From CAG-492 sp035388585 (GTDB lineage Bacteria; Bacillota; Clostridia; TANB77; CAG-508), in contig DAOOQE010000010.1 in the NCBI GenBank assembly GCA_035388585.1, positions 1 to 42,802 of the forward strand: DNA of 42,802 nucleotides, written 5' to 3'. Below are positions 34,583-42,776 of the stretch, piece after piece. The stretch's first letter is position 1. Each line of letters begins with the position of its first letter. The translations under genes and the position numbers were made by a program. Under the pieces are notes generated by a model. The model saw nothing but the letters and a program-made list of their open reading frames with translations. It did no database searches and was not told the DNA's origin.

Positions 34583-35146
34583 TTAAAATTGCACATTTGG
34601 CACTACTTCACTACCTTCTTTTGCTTCAAAATATGTTACTTCATCAAAATTAAACATTGAAGCAATTATATTTGTAGGGAATTTTTTTATTGTTGTATTA
34701 TAAGTTTTTGAAGCCTCGTTATAGTCTCTTCTAGCTGTTGAAATTCTGTTTTCTGTTCCAGCTAATTCATCAGATAATTGTATAAAATTCTGTGATGATT
34801 TTAAGTCTGGATAATTTTCTACTATAACCATTAATCTATTTAATGCTGAACTTAATTCTTGGTTAGCATTAGCTTTATCTTCTATGGTTTGACTTCCAAC
34901 CAATTTTGCTCTTGCTTCTGTAATGCTATTTATTATTTGTGTTTCTTGAGTTGTATATCCTTTTACTGTATTTACTAAATTTGGTATTAGATCTGCTCTT
35001 CTTTGAAGCATAACATCTAAATTTGATACTTGTGTATCTACATTTTCTTTTTTTGAAACTAATCCATTATAACTGCCTATTAATGTTGCAATTAATATTA
35101 CAACAACTGCAATTATTGAGATTAATATAATACTTTGTTTTTTCAT
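34583..35146 (-). CDS. lemA: LemA family protein
   Basis: A 187-residue protein with one N-terminal membrane segment (IILISIIAVVVILIATLIGSYNGLV) and a helical outer domain. The LemA signatures are plain: VDTQVSNLDVMLQRRADLIPNLVNTVKGY, NRLMVIVENYPDLKSSQNF, ISTARRDYNEASKTYN and FPTNIIASMFNF. The function of LemA is not settled; it is a membrane-anchored helical protein often encoded next to TPM-domain proteins, as here. GAAAGGAATT precedes the ATG. Terminator and promoter are not clear. Confidence 0.95.
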   Translation of the reverse strand: MKKQSIILISIIAVVVILIATLIGSYNGLVSKKENVDTQVSNLDVMLQRRADLIPNLVNTVKGYTTQETQIINSITEARAKLVGSQTIEDKANANQELSSALNRLMVIVENYPDLKSSQNFIQLSDELAGTENRISTARRDYNEASKTYNTTIKKFPTNIIASMFNFDEVTYFEAKEGSEVVPNVQF

Positions 35147-35298
35147 ATTATAATTCCTTTCTTAACTAATAATTTAAGGCTAACCTAAATTTAAATTTTT
35201 TTTAAATTCAAGTCTAATATATGTATTTATTATAACCTTGTATAAATAATATCATACTTTTATTATAATTACTATGTCCAAATTGTGAATTTTTATTT
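35147..35298. other. AT-rich leader region of lemA
   Basis: No gene is seen. TATAAT-like hexamers occur (for example near 35233), but none has a good -35 at proper distance, so the lemA promoter is not placed. The remainder of the gap to 35521 is the 60-bp tandem repeat. Confidence 0.4.
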
Positions 35299-35541
35299 TA
35301 ATTACTAATTTACACATAAACCAAAAATAAAGTTTTAACATTTTTTGGTTATATCTTTGTTCATTACTAATTACACATAAAAAAATAAATTTTTAACATT
35401 TTCTTTTTATAAATCTTTGTTCAATACTAATTACACATAAAAAAATAAACTTTTAATATTTTCTTTTTATAAATCTTTGTTCAAAAATAATTACAAATAA
35501 AACAAAATTAAGCTTTAAATATTAAATTTTACTTTCACTTG
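35299..35541. repeat. 60-bp tandem repeat, about four units, running into the rsmB-like gene end
   Basis: Units at about 35299-35360 (62 bp), 35361-35420, 35421-35480 and 35481-35541. The two central units are nearly identical over 60 bp (TTACACATAAAAAAATAAA, then CTTTTTATAAATCTTTGTTC). The last unit is more diverged and includes the final codons and stop of the methyltransferase gene. Confidence 0.82.
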
Positions 35542-36481
35542 ATATTTTTCTAAGTTTTGCAACAAAAAAACCTTCCGTTTCCTTGGATGGTAATATTTTA
35601 ATTGATTTCCTAATAGAGCTGTCTAATCCTTCTGTGCTACCTGGTATAGAATTTTTTATTTCAAGAGGAATATCTAGAATTTCAATTTTAAAATTTTGCA
35701 GAGCCCAATTCAAAATATACTCATTTTCTTCTTTATTAATAGTGCAAGTAGAATAAACAATAATACCTCCTGGTTTTAGTGCATTAAATGCACTAGTAAA
35801 TAATTTTTTCTGAATTTTTACTAATTCATTTACTCTTTTTACTGACCAATCCCTATAAGTTCCAGGATTATAAGCTAAAAATCTACCTTCACCACTACAA
35901 GGAGTATCTAATAATATTTTATCAAATTTTTCTGGGTATTGTGAGCCAATTTTTTCACCTCTGCCATTAATAACCTCAACTATTTTTGCACCTTGGTTAT
36001 TAACATTAAATTTTAATCTTTCACATCTTATTTTATCTAATTCATTTGCTAAAATATAACCGTCATTATTCATCATTGCTGCGATTTGAGTTGTTTTACT
36101 TCCTGGAGCTGCTGTCAAATCTAAAATTATCTCACCTGGTTTAGGATCTAAAACACATGGTGGAACCATACTTGAAGTACTTTGTAAATAAATATATCCG
36201 TTTTCATATATTTCTAGCTTTTTTATATCCTTTTCAACTGCATTTTTTATAACTAAACCATCTCTATACCATGGAATTCTATCAAATTTAATATTATTTT
36301 CTTTAAACAATTTCATTAAATCTTGTATATTAAATTTTAAATTATTTACCCTTAAAGTTGTCGCTCTTTGCTCTGATGTTCCAGCTAATATTTTGTCAAC
36401 AGTACCTGGAGAAAACAAGTTATATAAATTTTCAACAAATTCCTTAGGTAATCTGTTTTTTATTTCATTAATTGATGCCAT
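35522..36481 (-). CDS. NOL1/NOP2/Sun-family RNA m5C methyltransferase (RsmB/RsmF-like)
   Basis: A 319-residue S-adenosylmethionine-dependent enzyme that methylates cytosine C5 in RNA, most likely 16S rRNA. An N-terminal RNA-binding part (to about 110) precedes the Rossmann domain with LDLTAAPGSKTTQIA (SAM site), LDTPCSGEG (catalytic motif IV Cys) and YSTCTINKEENE (motif VI Cys). It is shorter than full RsmB because it lacks the NusB-like N-terminal domain, and shorter than RsmF since it has no C-terminal PUA domain. The exact target is not set. AGGAGTG precedes the ATG. Confidence 0.93.
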   Translation of the reverse strand: MASINEIKNRLPKEFVENLYNLFSPGTVDKILAGTSEQRATTLRVNNLKFNIQDLMKLFKENNIKFDRIPWYRDGLVIKNAVEKDIKKLEIYENGYIYLQSTSSMVPPCVLDPKPGEIILDLTAAPGSKTTQIAAMMNNDGYILANELDKIRCERLKFNVNNQGAKIVEVINGRGEKIGSQYPEKFDKILLDTPCSGEGRFLAYNPGTYRDWSVKRVNELVKIQKKLFTSAFNALKPGGIIVYSTCTINKEENEYILNWALQNFKIEILDIPLEIKNSIPGSTEGLDSSIRKSIKILPSKETEGFFVAKLRKISSESKI

Positions 36482-36576
36482 TATACACTCCTATCAGATT
36501 ATTTTTCAAAATTTATATTCAATAGCTGAAATTTACACAGCCATTATAAACTGCTATCAATTTATTCTTTTTAATA

Positions 36577-37170
36577 TTACAATTTAAAATTTTTATCAGC
36601 TAATAACTTAATTGCACGACCTCTATGAGATACCTCATTTTTTTCTTCACTTGAAGCCTCTCCAAATGTTTTTCCTAAATCATCAGACAAGAATAAACAA
36701 TCATATCCAAAATCCTTATTTCCTAATTCATGCTTCGTTATTTTCCCAAATGTTTTTCCTTCTACAAAATCATATTCACCATTTGGATGATATAAAACAA
36801 TACAACAAACAAAATAAGCACTTCTATCATCTTTGTCTTCTAATTTTTTTAATAATTTCTTTCTGTTATTTTCAGTATTACCATGCTCACCATCATATCT
36901 AGCACTATAAACGCCTGGTTCTCCATTTAAAGAATTAACACATAAACCACTATCATCTGCAATAACATCATATTCTAATCCTTTGTTTTTTAAATATTTA
37001 CTAATAACTTCAGCTTTTATAAGTGAGTTTTCTAAAAACGTTGAACCAGTCTCTTCTATATCGTCAAAAAATCCTATATCATTTAATGTTACAATCTCTT
37101 TATTTTTTATAATTTCTTTAAACTCCTTAATTTTGTGACTATTATTACTTGCTAATACTATTTTATCCAT
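36577..37170 (-). CDS. rdgB: Non-canonical purine NTP pyrophosphatase (RdgB/HAM1)
   Basis: A 197-residue house-cleaning enzyme that hydrolyses dITP, ITP and XTP to monophosphates. It has KIVLASNNSHKIKEFKEI at the N-terminus, IEETGSTFLENSLIKAEVIS, IADDSGLCVNSLNGEPGVYSARY and KNEVSHRGRAIKLL, all in the family's order. The start at 37170 was chosen because the family begins MxKIVLASxNxxK; neither this ATG nor the one five codons earlier has a strong ribosome site. It lies 95 bp before the methyltransferase gene and is probably co-transcribed. Confidence 0.95.
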   Translation of the reverse strand: MDKIVLASNNSHKIKEFKEIIKNKEIVTLNDIGFFDDIEETGSTFLENSLIKAEVISKYLKNKGLEYDVIADDSGLCVNSLNGEPGVYSARYDGEHGNTENNRKKLLKKLEDKDDRSAYFVCCIVLYHPNGEYDFVEGKTFGKITKHELGNKDFGYDCLFLSDDLGKTFGEASSEEKNEVSHRGRAIKLLADKNFKL

Positions 37171-37250
37171 TGATTTAACCAACATGTAATATATTTTTTA
37201 ACAAAATATACATACATTCCTCTCTAAAATTATATATAATATAAACATAT

Positions 37251-37310
37251 TATATTGATTCTTTCTAAACAACTGTCCTTTTATATTGATTCTTTCTAAA
37301 CAACTGTCCT
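37251..37310. repeat. 31-bp direct tandem duplication
   Basis: TATATTGATTCTTTCTAAAC and the following AACTGTCCTTT occur at 37251-37281 and again from 37282 to 37310. The second copy ends in the TGTCCT that forms the left tip of the inverted-repeat element at 37305-37445. Confidence 0.88.
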
Positions 37311-37445
37311 AAATAGGAAACTATTTTTAAAATTAAGCGAAGGCGACGTGGGGACCGCCGAAGGCTGTTAAGTGCGTTAGCACTGTTACAGCGTCGGTGG
37401 GATAGCCTAAGCAAGATTTTAAAAATAATTTCCTATTACAGGACA
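37305..37445. mobile_element. 141-bp inverted-repeat element with GC-rich core (MITE-like or structured RNA)
   Basis: Arms of about 29 bp (37305-37333 and 37416-37445) are inverted copies that start TGTCCT and end AGGACA, with AATAGGAAA/TTTCCTATT and TATTTTTAAAAT matches inside. The 80-bp core is far richer in G and C than anything nearby. It folds further: AGTGC-GTTA-GCACT inside GCTGT/ACAGC, and AGGC/GCCT and GACG/CGTC outside. It contains no gene. It could be a non-autonomous mobile repeat or an RNA element; I cannot decide from one copy. Confidence 0.6.
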
Positions 37446-37497
37446 AATACATTTTTTTCATAGATTTTTGTATACTTTATTTGCAATAATCTGTATC

Positions 37498-38658
37498 TTA
37501 TTCTTTAAGCAATTCATATAAATCCCCAAATTCATACCCCTGTTCTCTTAAATAATTTATAACATCCATTAATGTTTCATGTGTAATACTTTTAGTTGAT
37601 GAATCATGCATCAACACAACCACAATGTTTTTCCCCTGAGTTGTAATTTTCAAATTATCCAAAATCTTTTCTTTTGTTGGATTTATATCTGAATCTGAAG
37701 TTAATGAATTCCAATCTAATGACACAATTCCCTGCTCAAACATTTTATTTTTTGCTTCATTTTTAAATTCTCCATGTTTTCCACCCACAGAACCACCTGG
37801 AAATCTAAAAATTCTTGTTTTATAATTAGAATCTTCTAAAGCTTCTCTAATAGCTATTTCACATTGATTATATTCATTAATAAATGATTCGTAATCCTTA
37901 TATATATCTTCATATTTATGGCTATATGTATGATTTGCAATATAATGACCTTCATTTCTCATTCTTTTTATAAGTTCCTTATTCCATGAAGAATTTACAC
38001 CTAAAACAAAAAATGTAGCTTTTATGTTTTCTTGTTTCAGAATATCTAAAATTAATGGTGTAACATTTAATGAAGGTCCATCATCAAATGTAAGATAAGC
38101 AATTTTTTTATTGCTTGTTTTATAAATATTTGTTATTTTTTCAATTTGTTCACTATTAAAATCCAAGGTGTTTCTTTTTAATAATTTTTCCCTAAAATCT
38201 TGTTCTTCCTTTATTTTAAGTAATTCCATTTCTTGTTTTTGAGTTAAAACATCATTATAAGCTTTGCTAATATTCATTTTAAAAGTTTTTATACTTGATC
38301 TTTCTTTTATGATGCTTAATGATTTAATAAATAAACCAGTTAATAAAATAAATAATAATAAAACAATTACTATCCTTTTTATATCAAGCTTTTTTTCAGC
38401 TATAAGAACAATACTTTTACATAAATTTGGTTCCATAGTTGATCCTAAACTTAATTCTATATTTTGTTCTACATTTTGTTCTACATTTTGTTCTACATTT
38501 TGTTCTATACTTTGTTCTGGATCTTGTTTTAAATCTTGTGCTATATCTTGTTCTAAATCTTGTTTTAAATTCTGTGGTAATTTTTTTTCTAGATTTCCCT
38601 CTATATTTTCATCTAAATTATCTGTAAAAAAATCTTTTTTCTCCAATAATTTCCCCAT
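37498..38658 (-). CDS. Polysaccharide deacetylase (NodB domain), membrane-anchored
   Basis: A 386-residue protein. Residues 31-68 are a degenerate tetrapeptide repeat (EQNV/KQDL type), residues about 95-112 a membrane segment, and 180-386 a NodB homology domain outside the cell. Catalytic motifs are intact: LTFDDGPS (191-196 region, base and metal Asp), HTYSH at 243-247 (metal His), RFPGGS at 285-290, DWNS near 315 and LMHDSS near 350. It probably removes acetyl groups from peptidoglycan or another GlcNAc polymer. The long cytoplasmic repeat tail is unusual. It starts 13 bp after the valS stop. Confidence 0.92.
   Translation of the reverse strand: MGKLLEKKDFFTDNLDENIEGNLEKKLPQNLKQDLEQDIAQDLKQDPEQSIEQNVEQNVEQNVEQNIELSLGSTMEPNLCKSIVLIAEKKLDIKRIVIVLLLFILLTGLFIKSLSIIKERSSIKTFKMNISKAYNDVLTQKQEMELLKIKEEQDFREKLLKRNTLDFNSEQIEKITNIYKTSNKKIAYLTFDDGPSLNVTPLILDILKQENIKATFFVLGVNSSWNKELIKRMRNEGHYIANHTYSHKYEDIYKDYESFINEYNQCEIAIREALEDSNYKTRIFRFPGGSVGGKHGEFKNEAKNKMFEQGIVSLDWNSLTSDSDINPTKEKILDNLKITTQGKNIVVVLMHDSSTKSITHETLMDVINYLREQGYEFGDLYELLKE
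38455..38568. repeat. In-gene 12-bp tandem repeat (EQNV) in the deacetylase
   Basis: On the plus strand GTTCTACATTTT recurs three to four times between about 38463 and 38513, with degenerate copies up to 38568. It encodes EQNV EQNV EQNV EQNI, preceded by weaker LKQD/LEQD/IAQD units. A period of 12 keeps the frame. Confidence 0.9.
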
Positions 38659-38671
38659 CTTTCAAATTATA

Positions 38672-41431
38672 TTACATATTTTTTAATCTTTCATTTACAC
38701 TATTTAGCATTTGTTCATAACTAGATAGTTTTTCTTTTTCTTCTGCAATTTTCGATTCTGGAGCCTTATTAACAAAACCTGGATTAGAAAGCATTTTTTT
38801 TGCCCTATCCACTTCAGATTCCAATTTATTTTTTTCTAAAATCAGTCTTTCTTTTTCTGCTGCTAAATCAACTAAATCCTCAAATGGAATAAATAATTCT
38901 AAATCTTTTTGAACTATAGAAATTGCATTTTGTGAAACATTTTCCTTTGTTTCAATTATTTCTAATCTATCTGCAAATCCAAGTTTTAAAAGAAACCCTT
39001 CACTTTTTTCTAATATATCTTTATATTTTTTTGTTACAAAAATCAACTTTGATTTTTTAGTAGGGTGAACATTCATTTTAGTTCTGATATTTCGAATTTC
39101 TGTTATTATATCTTTTAATTTTTCAATTTGATTTTCCTCATCTGAAAATTCGAATTTCTCATTATATTCTGGCCATTTAGAAATCATTATACTCTCATCA
39201 TTATTATACAAACTAAGATATATTTCCTCAGTAACAAATGGTATAACTGGGTGTAATAATTTTAAACTTTCAGATAATACTTTATTTAATGTATACTTTG
39301 CTGAATTTCTTGTTTGGCAATATTCATTATATAAACGAGGTTTTACAATCTCTATATACCAATCACAAAACTCATTCCATACAAAATCATAAACTTTTTG
39401 TACATACACACCAAAATCGAAATTATCAATATTAACTTCTGTTTCTTTTATCAAATTATTTAATTTTGATAAAATCCACTTATCCTCATACTGTAGCTCT
39501 TCAATTTTAATTATACTATTATTTTCTGTTTCATTCTTAACAGTATTTTCAATTTCATTCTTAATATCATTTTTTATTTGATTATTAATTTCATTTTTAA
39601 TTTGATTATTAATTTCATTTTCTATTTGATTATTATTGGTTTCTTCATTTTTTTGTTCGATTACATTTAATACAAATTTTGATGCATTCCATAATTTATT
39701 TATAAAACCAGATGCAAACTCTAATTTTTCCGGGCTATATCTTATATCATTTCCTGCTGAAATCCCTGTAATAAGCGAATATCTTAATATATCTGTACTA
39801 TATTGTTCTTTAACCTCTAAAGGATCAATTCCATTTCCTAAACTTTTCGACATTTTTCTACCTTGACTATCACGAACAATTCCATGAATTAAAACATTAT
39901 CAAATGGTTTTTCTCCCATATATTCTAAACCAGAAAAAATCATTCTAGAAACCCATGTTTGAATAATATCATAGCCTGTAACTAGAGTGTTTGTTGGATA
40001 AAATGTTTTTAAATCCATTGCATTTTCATTTGGCCACCCAAGAGTTGAAAAAGGCCATAAAGCAGAACTAAACCAAGTATCTAAAGTATCTGTATCTTGG
40101 ACAAATTCGGTACAATTACATTTTGTACATTTACTTGGCATTTCTTTTGCAACAATTTTTTCTCCACACTCTTCACAATAATAAATTGGAACTTGATGTC
40201 CCCACCATATTTGGCGAGAAATACACCAATCTTTAATATTTTCCATCCAATTAAAAAATGTCTTGCTGTATCTTTCCGGAACAAATTTAACATCTCCATT
40301 TTTAACAGCTTCAATTGCTGGTTTTGCAAGTTCTCCCATTTTTACAAACCATTGATCTGAAATTCTTGGTTCTATTACACTGTGGCATCTGTCACATTTA
40401 GCAACATTATGAGTATAATCCTCAATTTTTTCAATTGCATCCAAATCTTTTAATTTTTCAACTATTTTTTTTCTTGCCTCATAAATATCCAAACCTTCCC
40501 ATTCAGCAACTAAATTACCCATTTTTAAGTTTTCGTCAAAAACCTCAATCATTTCTAGATTATTATCTAATCCAGCTTGGTAATCGTTCATATCATGACA
40601 TGGTGTAATTTTAACTGCTCCAGTACCAAATTCTGTTTCAACAAATCTGTCACCAATAATAGGAATTTCTTTATTAATTATTGGTAATATACATTTTCTA
40701 CCAATTAATTTTTTATATCTTTCATCACCTGGATTAACTGCAACAGCAGTATCTCCTAGCATCGTTTCTGGCCTTGTTGTAGCAACTATTAAGTATTTTC
40801 CATCTTCATCTTTAATAGGATATTTTATATACCAAAGATGAGTTCCTTCCTCAATATACTCAATTTCCGCATCAGAAATTGAAGAATGACAACCTGTACA
40901 GTAATTTATCATTCTATTACCTTTATATATATAACCTTTTTCGTACAATCTTTTAAATGCTTCATACACGGCATTTGATAGACCTTCATCCATAGTAAAT
41001 CTTTTACGAGACCAATCACAAGAACAACCCAATTTTTTTTGTTGATTTAATATTTCTCCACCATAAATTCTAGTCCATTCCCATGCTTCTTCTAAAAACT
41101 CATCTCTTGATAAATCTGATTTTTTCTTGCCTTCTTTTTTTAGTTTTTCAACAACCTTTACCTCTGTAGAAATTGCCGAATGATCTGTACCTGGAAGCCA
41201 TAAAGTATTAAAACCTTTCATTCTTTTATATCTAATTAAAAGATCTTGTAGAGTTCCATCTAAAGCGTGACCCATATGTAATTTTCCTGTTACATTTGGA
41301 GGTGGCATAACAATACAGTATGGTTTTGCGTTTTTATCCATACTTGGTTTAAAATATCCTTTACTTTCCCAATTGTCATATATTTTTTCCTCAAAATCTT
41401 TTGGATTATATTTATTTTCTATTTTATGCAT
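38672..41431 (-). CDS. valS: Valyl-tRNA synthetase
   Basis: A 919-residue class I synthetase that charges and proofreads tRNA-Val. PPPNVTGKLHMGHA near residue 43-56 is the HIGH region and GRKMSKSLGNG at 524-533 the KMSKS loop. The editing domain lies between (VATTRPETMLGDTAVAV at about 216). Paired cysteines (CTGCH, CDRCH, CEECG and CTKCNC) fit metal sites. The C-terminal 70 residues form the tRNA-binding coiled coil. Odd: residues 594-641, between the catalytic core and the anticodon-binding domain, are a low-complexity insertion of NNQIKNEI repeats. Only 34 bp lie before the upstream gene, so there is no T-box directly at this start. Confidence 0.97.
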   Translation of the reverse strand: MHKIENKYNPKDFEEKIYDNWESKGYFKPSMDKNAKPYCIVMPPPNVTGKLHMGHALDGTLQDLLIRYKRMKGFNTLWLPGTDHSAISTEVKVVEKLKKEGKKKSDLSRDEFLEEAWEWTRIYGGEILNQQKKLGCSCDWSRKRFTMDEGLSNAVYEAFKRLYEKGYIYKGNRMINYCTGCHSSISDAEIEYIEEGTHLWYIKYPIKDEDGKYLIVATTRPETMLGDTAVAVNPGDERYKKLIGRKCILPIINKEIPIIGDRFVETEFGTGAVKITPCHDMNDYQAGLDNNLEMIEVFDENLKMGNLVAEWEGLDIYEARKKIVEKLKDLDAIEKIEDYTHNVAKCDRCHSVIEPRISDQWFVKMGELAKPAIEAVKNGDVKFVPERYSKTFFNWMENIKDWCISRQIWWGHQVPIYYCEECGEKIVAKEMPSKCTKCNCTEFVQDTDTLDTWFSSALWPFSTLGWPNENAMDLKTFYPTNTLVTGYDIIQTWVSRMIFSGLEYMGEKPFDNVLIHGIVRDSQGRKMSKSLGNGIDPLEVKEQYSTDILRYSLITGISAGNDIRYSPEKLEFASGFINKLWNASKFVLNVIEQKNEETNNNQIENEINNQIKNEINNQIKNDIKNEIENTVKNETENNSIIKIEELQYEDKWILSKLNNLIKETEVNIDNFDFGVYVQKVYDFVWNEFCDWYIEIVKPRLYNEYCQTRNSAKYTLNKVLSESLKLLHPVIPFVTEEIYLSLYNNDESIMISKWPEYNEKFEFSDEENQIEKLKDIITEIRNIRTKMNVHPTKKSKLIFVTKKYKDILEKSEGFLLKLGFADRLEIIETKENVSQNAISIVQKDLELFIPFEDLVDLAAEKERLILEKNKLESEVDRAKKMLSNPGFVNKAPESKIAEEKEKLSSYEQMLNSVNERLKNM
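39509..39652. repeat. In-gene tandem repeat (NNQIKNEI) in valS
   Basis: Plus strand units of about 24 bp (TTTGATTATTAATTTCATTT pattern) between about 39560 and 39630, with degenerate flanks, encode an Asn/Ile/Lys/Glu-rich insertion at residues 594-641. The frame is preserved. Confidence 0.85.
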
Positions 41432-41465
41432 CTTATGTTTACTCCTTTATAAATATATTTGTATT

Positions 41466-41660
41466 TTATAATAATATAATTATTCCTGAACCTATTAACA
41501 TAGTAAAAAATCCAGCAATCTTAAAACCTAATGTACCTTCATTTTGATCTCCATAGCTAAAAATTTTTTTAGTTATAATTCTTGCATCATATATCATTAT
41601 AATTCCAACAAGAACAATTAATAACCCTAATCCTATTACAATTAATTTCCAAACTTCCAT
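41466..41660 (-). CDS. Small two-helix membrane protein, unknown
   Basis: A 64-residue protein with two hydrophobic segments (LIVIGLGLLIVLVGIIMIY and IAGFFTMLIGSGIIILL) joined by a loop containing DARIITKKIFSYGDQNEG. I do not recognise a named family; it looks like the short envelope proteins common in Clostridia. The start at 41660 has AAAGG at good distance, while the ATG three codons earlier directly abuts that site. It lies 34 bp before valS, so the two are probably co-transcribed. Confidence 0.7.
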   Translation of the reverse strand: MEVWKLIVIGLGLLIVLVGIIMIYDARIITKKIFSYGDQNEGTLGFKIAGFFTMLIGSGIIILL

Positions 41661-41700
41661 ATTCATCATCCTTTATTTAATTAATCCATTAATTTAAATT

Positions 41701-41878
41701 CATCTTTTATAGCAAAATCTATTTTATTACTAAAAACTCTAACTTATATTTACATTAAATTTTTTTTATCAAACTGAATTTTATTATTCAAAAAATCTAC
41801 AGTATATTTTCATTTAAATTTTTATAGCACATCTAATTTAATTATTCAAAAAATTCCACAGTATATTTGCATTCAAAT
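41701..41878. repeat. Three-copy 59-bp tandem repeat of the mutarotase gene 3' end
   Basis: The gene end (minus strand from 41878, ATTTGAATGCAAATATACTG then TTTTTTGAATAAT) recurs from 41819 and again from 41760, both exactly 59 bp apart, with rising divergence. Even the GAATAA that holds the true stop is kept in the second copy. The copies fill most of the gap to the next gene. Confidence 0.85.
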
Positions 41879-42714
41879 GAACGATTTGGAAACAAATTAA
41901 TTATATCATTTTTTTCGGCAAAAATCCCAGTACTTTTTATAGTATCTGAATGTCCAATCCATGGCTCAATACATATGAAAGGTGCTCCAGGTTTTGACCA
42001 TATAGCTAAATATGGAAATTCGCTAAAATCCATTTTTAGTAAAGTTTTATTTTCTCTTTTATCTTTCAAACTAATCCTGTTAGAAGTTATTCCCTTCATA
42101 ATTAATGCATCATTTTTAAAAGTATTTCCATCTAAACTAATTATTCTTTTTGTTGTCATTTGATTTCTTGCATATTCGGTTCCAATAAGTCCATCTATTA
42201 AATACATAAAATGGATTTTATCTTCTTCTTCTTCAAATTCTAAATAATAATCTCCATTTTTCAATTTATCTTTATCAATTTTAAATGCAGGATGACCTCC
42301 AATACAGAACGGCATATTAGTTTTGCTTGTATTTATTACCTTATAAATTGTTGTTAATTTATTTTCATCAAGCCTATATGTAGTATATAATTCAAAATCA
42401 TAAGGATATCTTGAAAGAGTAGACTTATTACTTCTTAAAACATATGAATGAAAATTATCTAGCTTTGTAATAGGTTCAAATTCCTGGTCTCTTGCAAATC
42501 CATGTTGAAATATTTCGTATGTTCTTCCATTTATTATGCTTTGATTTCTCCTTAGTTTTCCTACAATTGGGAATAGTACAGGCGAATGTCCTTTCCAATA
42601 AACCTTACCATTATCATCTATGCACTCAGTTCCTTGATGTATTTTTTCCACACCGTTTAGCTTAAAACTTACTAGTTCCCCACCATCTTTTGAAGTTAAT
42701 ATTTGAGTATCCAT
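41842..42714 (-). CDS. Aldose 1-epimerase family protein (LacX-like)
   Basis: A 290-residue galactose mutarotase-like protein. LVSFKLNGVEKIHQG, HSPVLFPIVGKLRRNQ, FQHGFARDQEFE (first catalytic-region His), CIGGHPAFKID (second His) and FICIEPWIGHSDT (catalytic Glu region) follow the family order and match the LacX branch. The substrate is probably an aldose or aldose phosphate, not certain from sequence. The start at 42714 has GGAGGGT at correct spacing; the ATG six codons earlier lies upstream of that site. A promoter lies at 42748-42776. Confidence 0.92.
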   Translation of the reverse strand: MDTQILTSKDGGELVSFKLNGVEKIHQGTECIDDNGKVYWKGHSPVLFPIVGKLRRNQSIINGRTYEIFQHGFARDQEFEPITKLDNFHSYVLRSNKSTLSRYPYDFELYTTYRLDENKLTTIYKVINTSKTNMPFCIGGHPAFKIDKDKLKNGDYYLEFEEEEDKIHFMYLIDGLIGTEYARNQMTTKRIISLDGNTFKNDALIMKGITSNRISLKDKRENKTLLKMDFSEFPYLAIWSKPGAPFICIEPWIGHSDTIKSTGIFAEKNDIINLFPNRSFECKYTVEFFE

Positions 42715-42747
42715 ATATCTTACCCTCCACATAATTTTACTACATAT

Positions 42748-42776
42748 ATAATATTGTTTTTTTGTTTAAATGTCAA
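42748..42776 (-). promoter_or_regulatory. Sigma-A promoter for the mutarotase gene
   Basis: Minus strand perfect TTGACA (42776-42771), 17-bp spacer and TATTAT (42753-42748, one change), about 35 bp before the start codon. Confidence 0.85.

Noticed and set aside
36393..36902. Plus-strand open frames such as 36612-36902 and 13497-13799
   Set aside because: They lie opposite clear minus-strand genes, have no ribosome sites and give low-complexity proteins; they are shadows.
38455..38568. CRISPR-like array
   Set aside because: The 12-bp repeat has no spacers and is in frame in a coding region.
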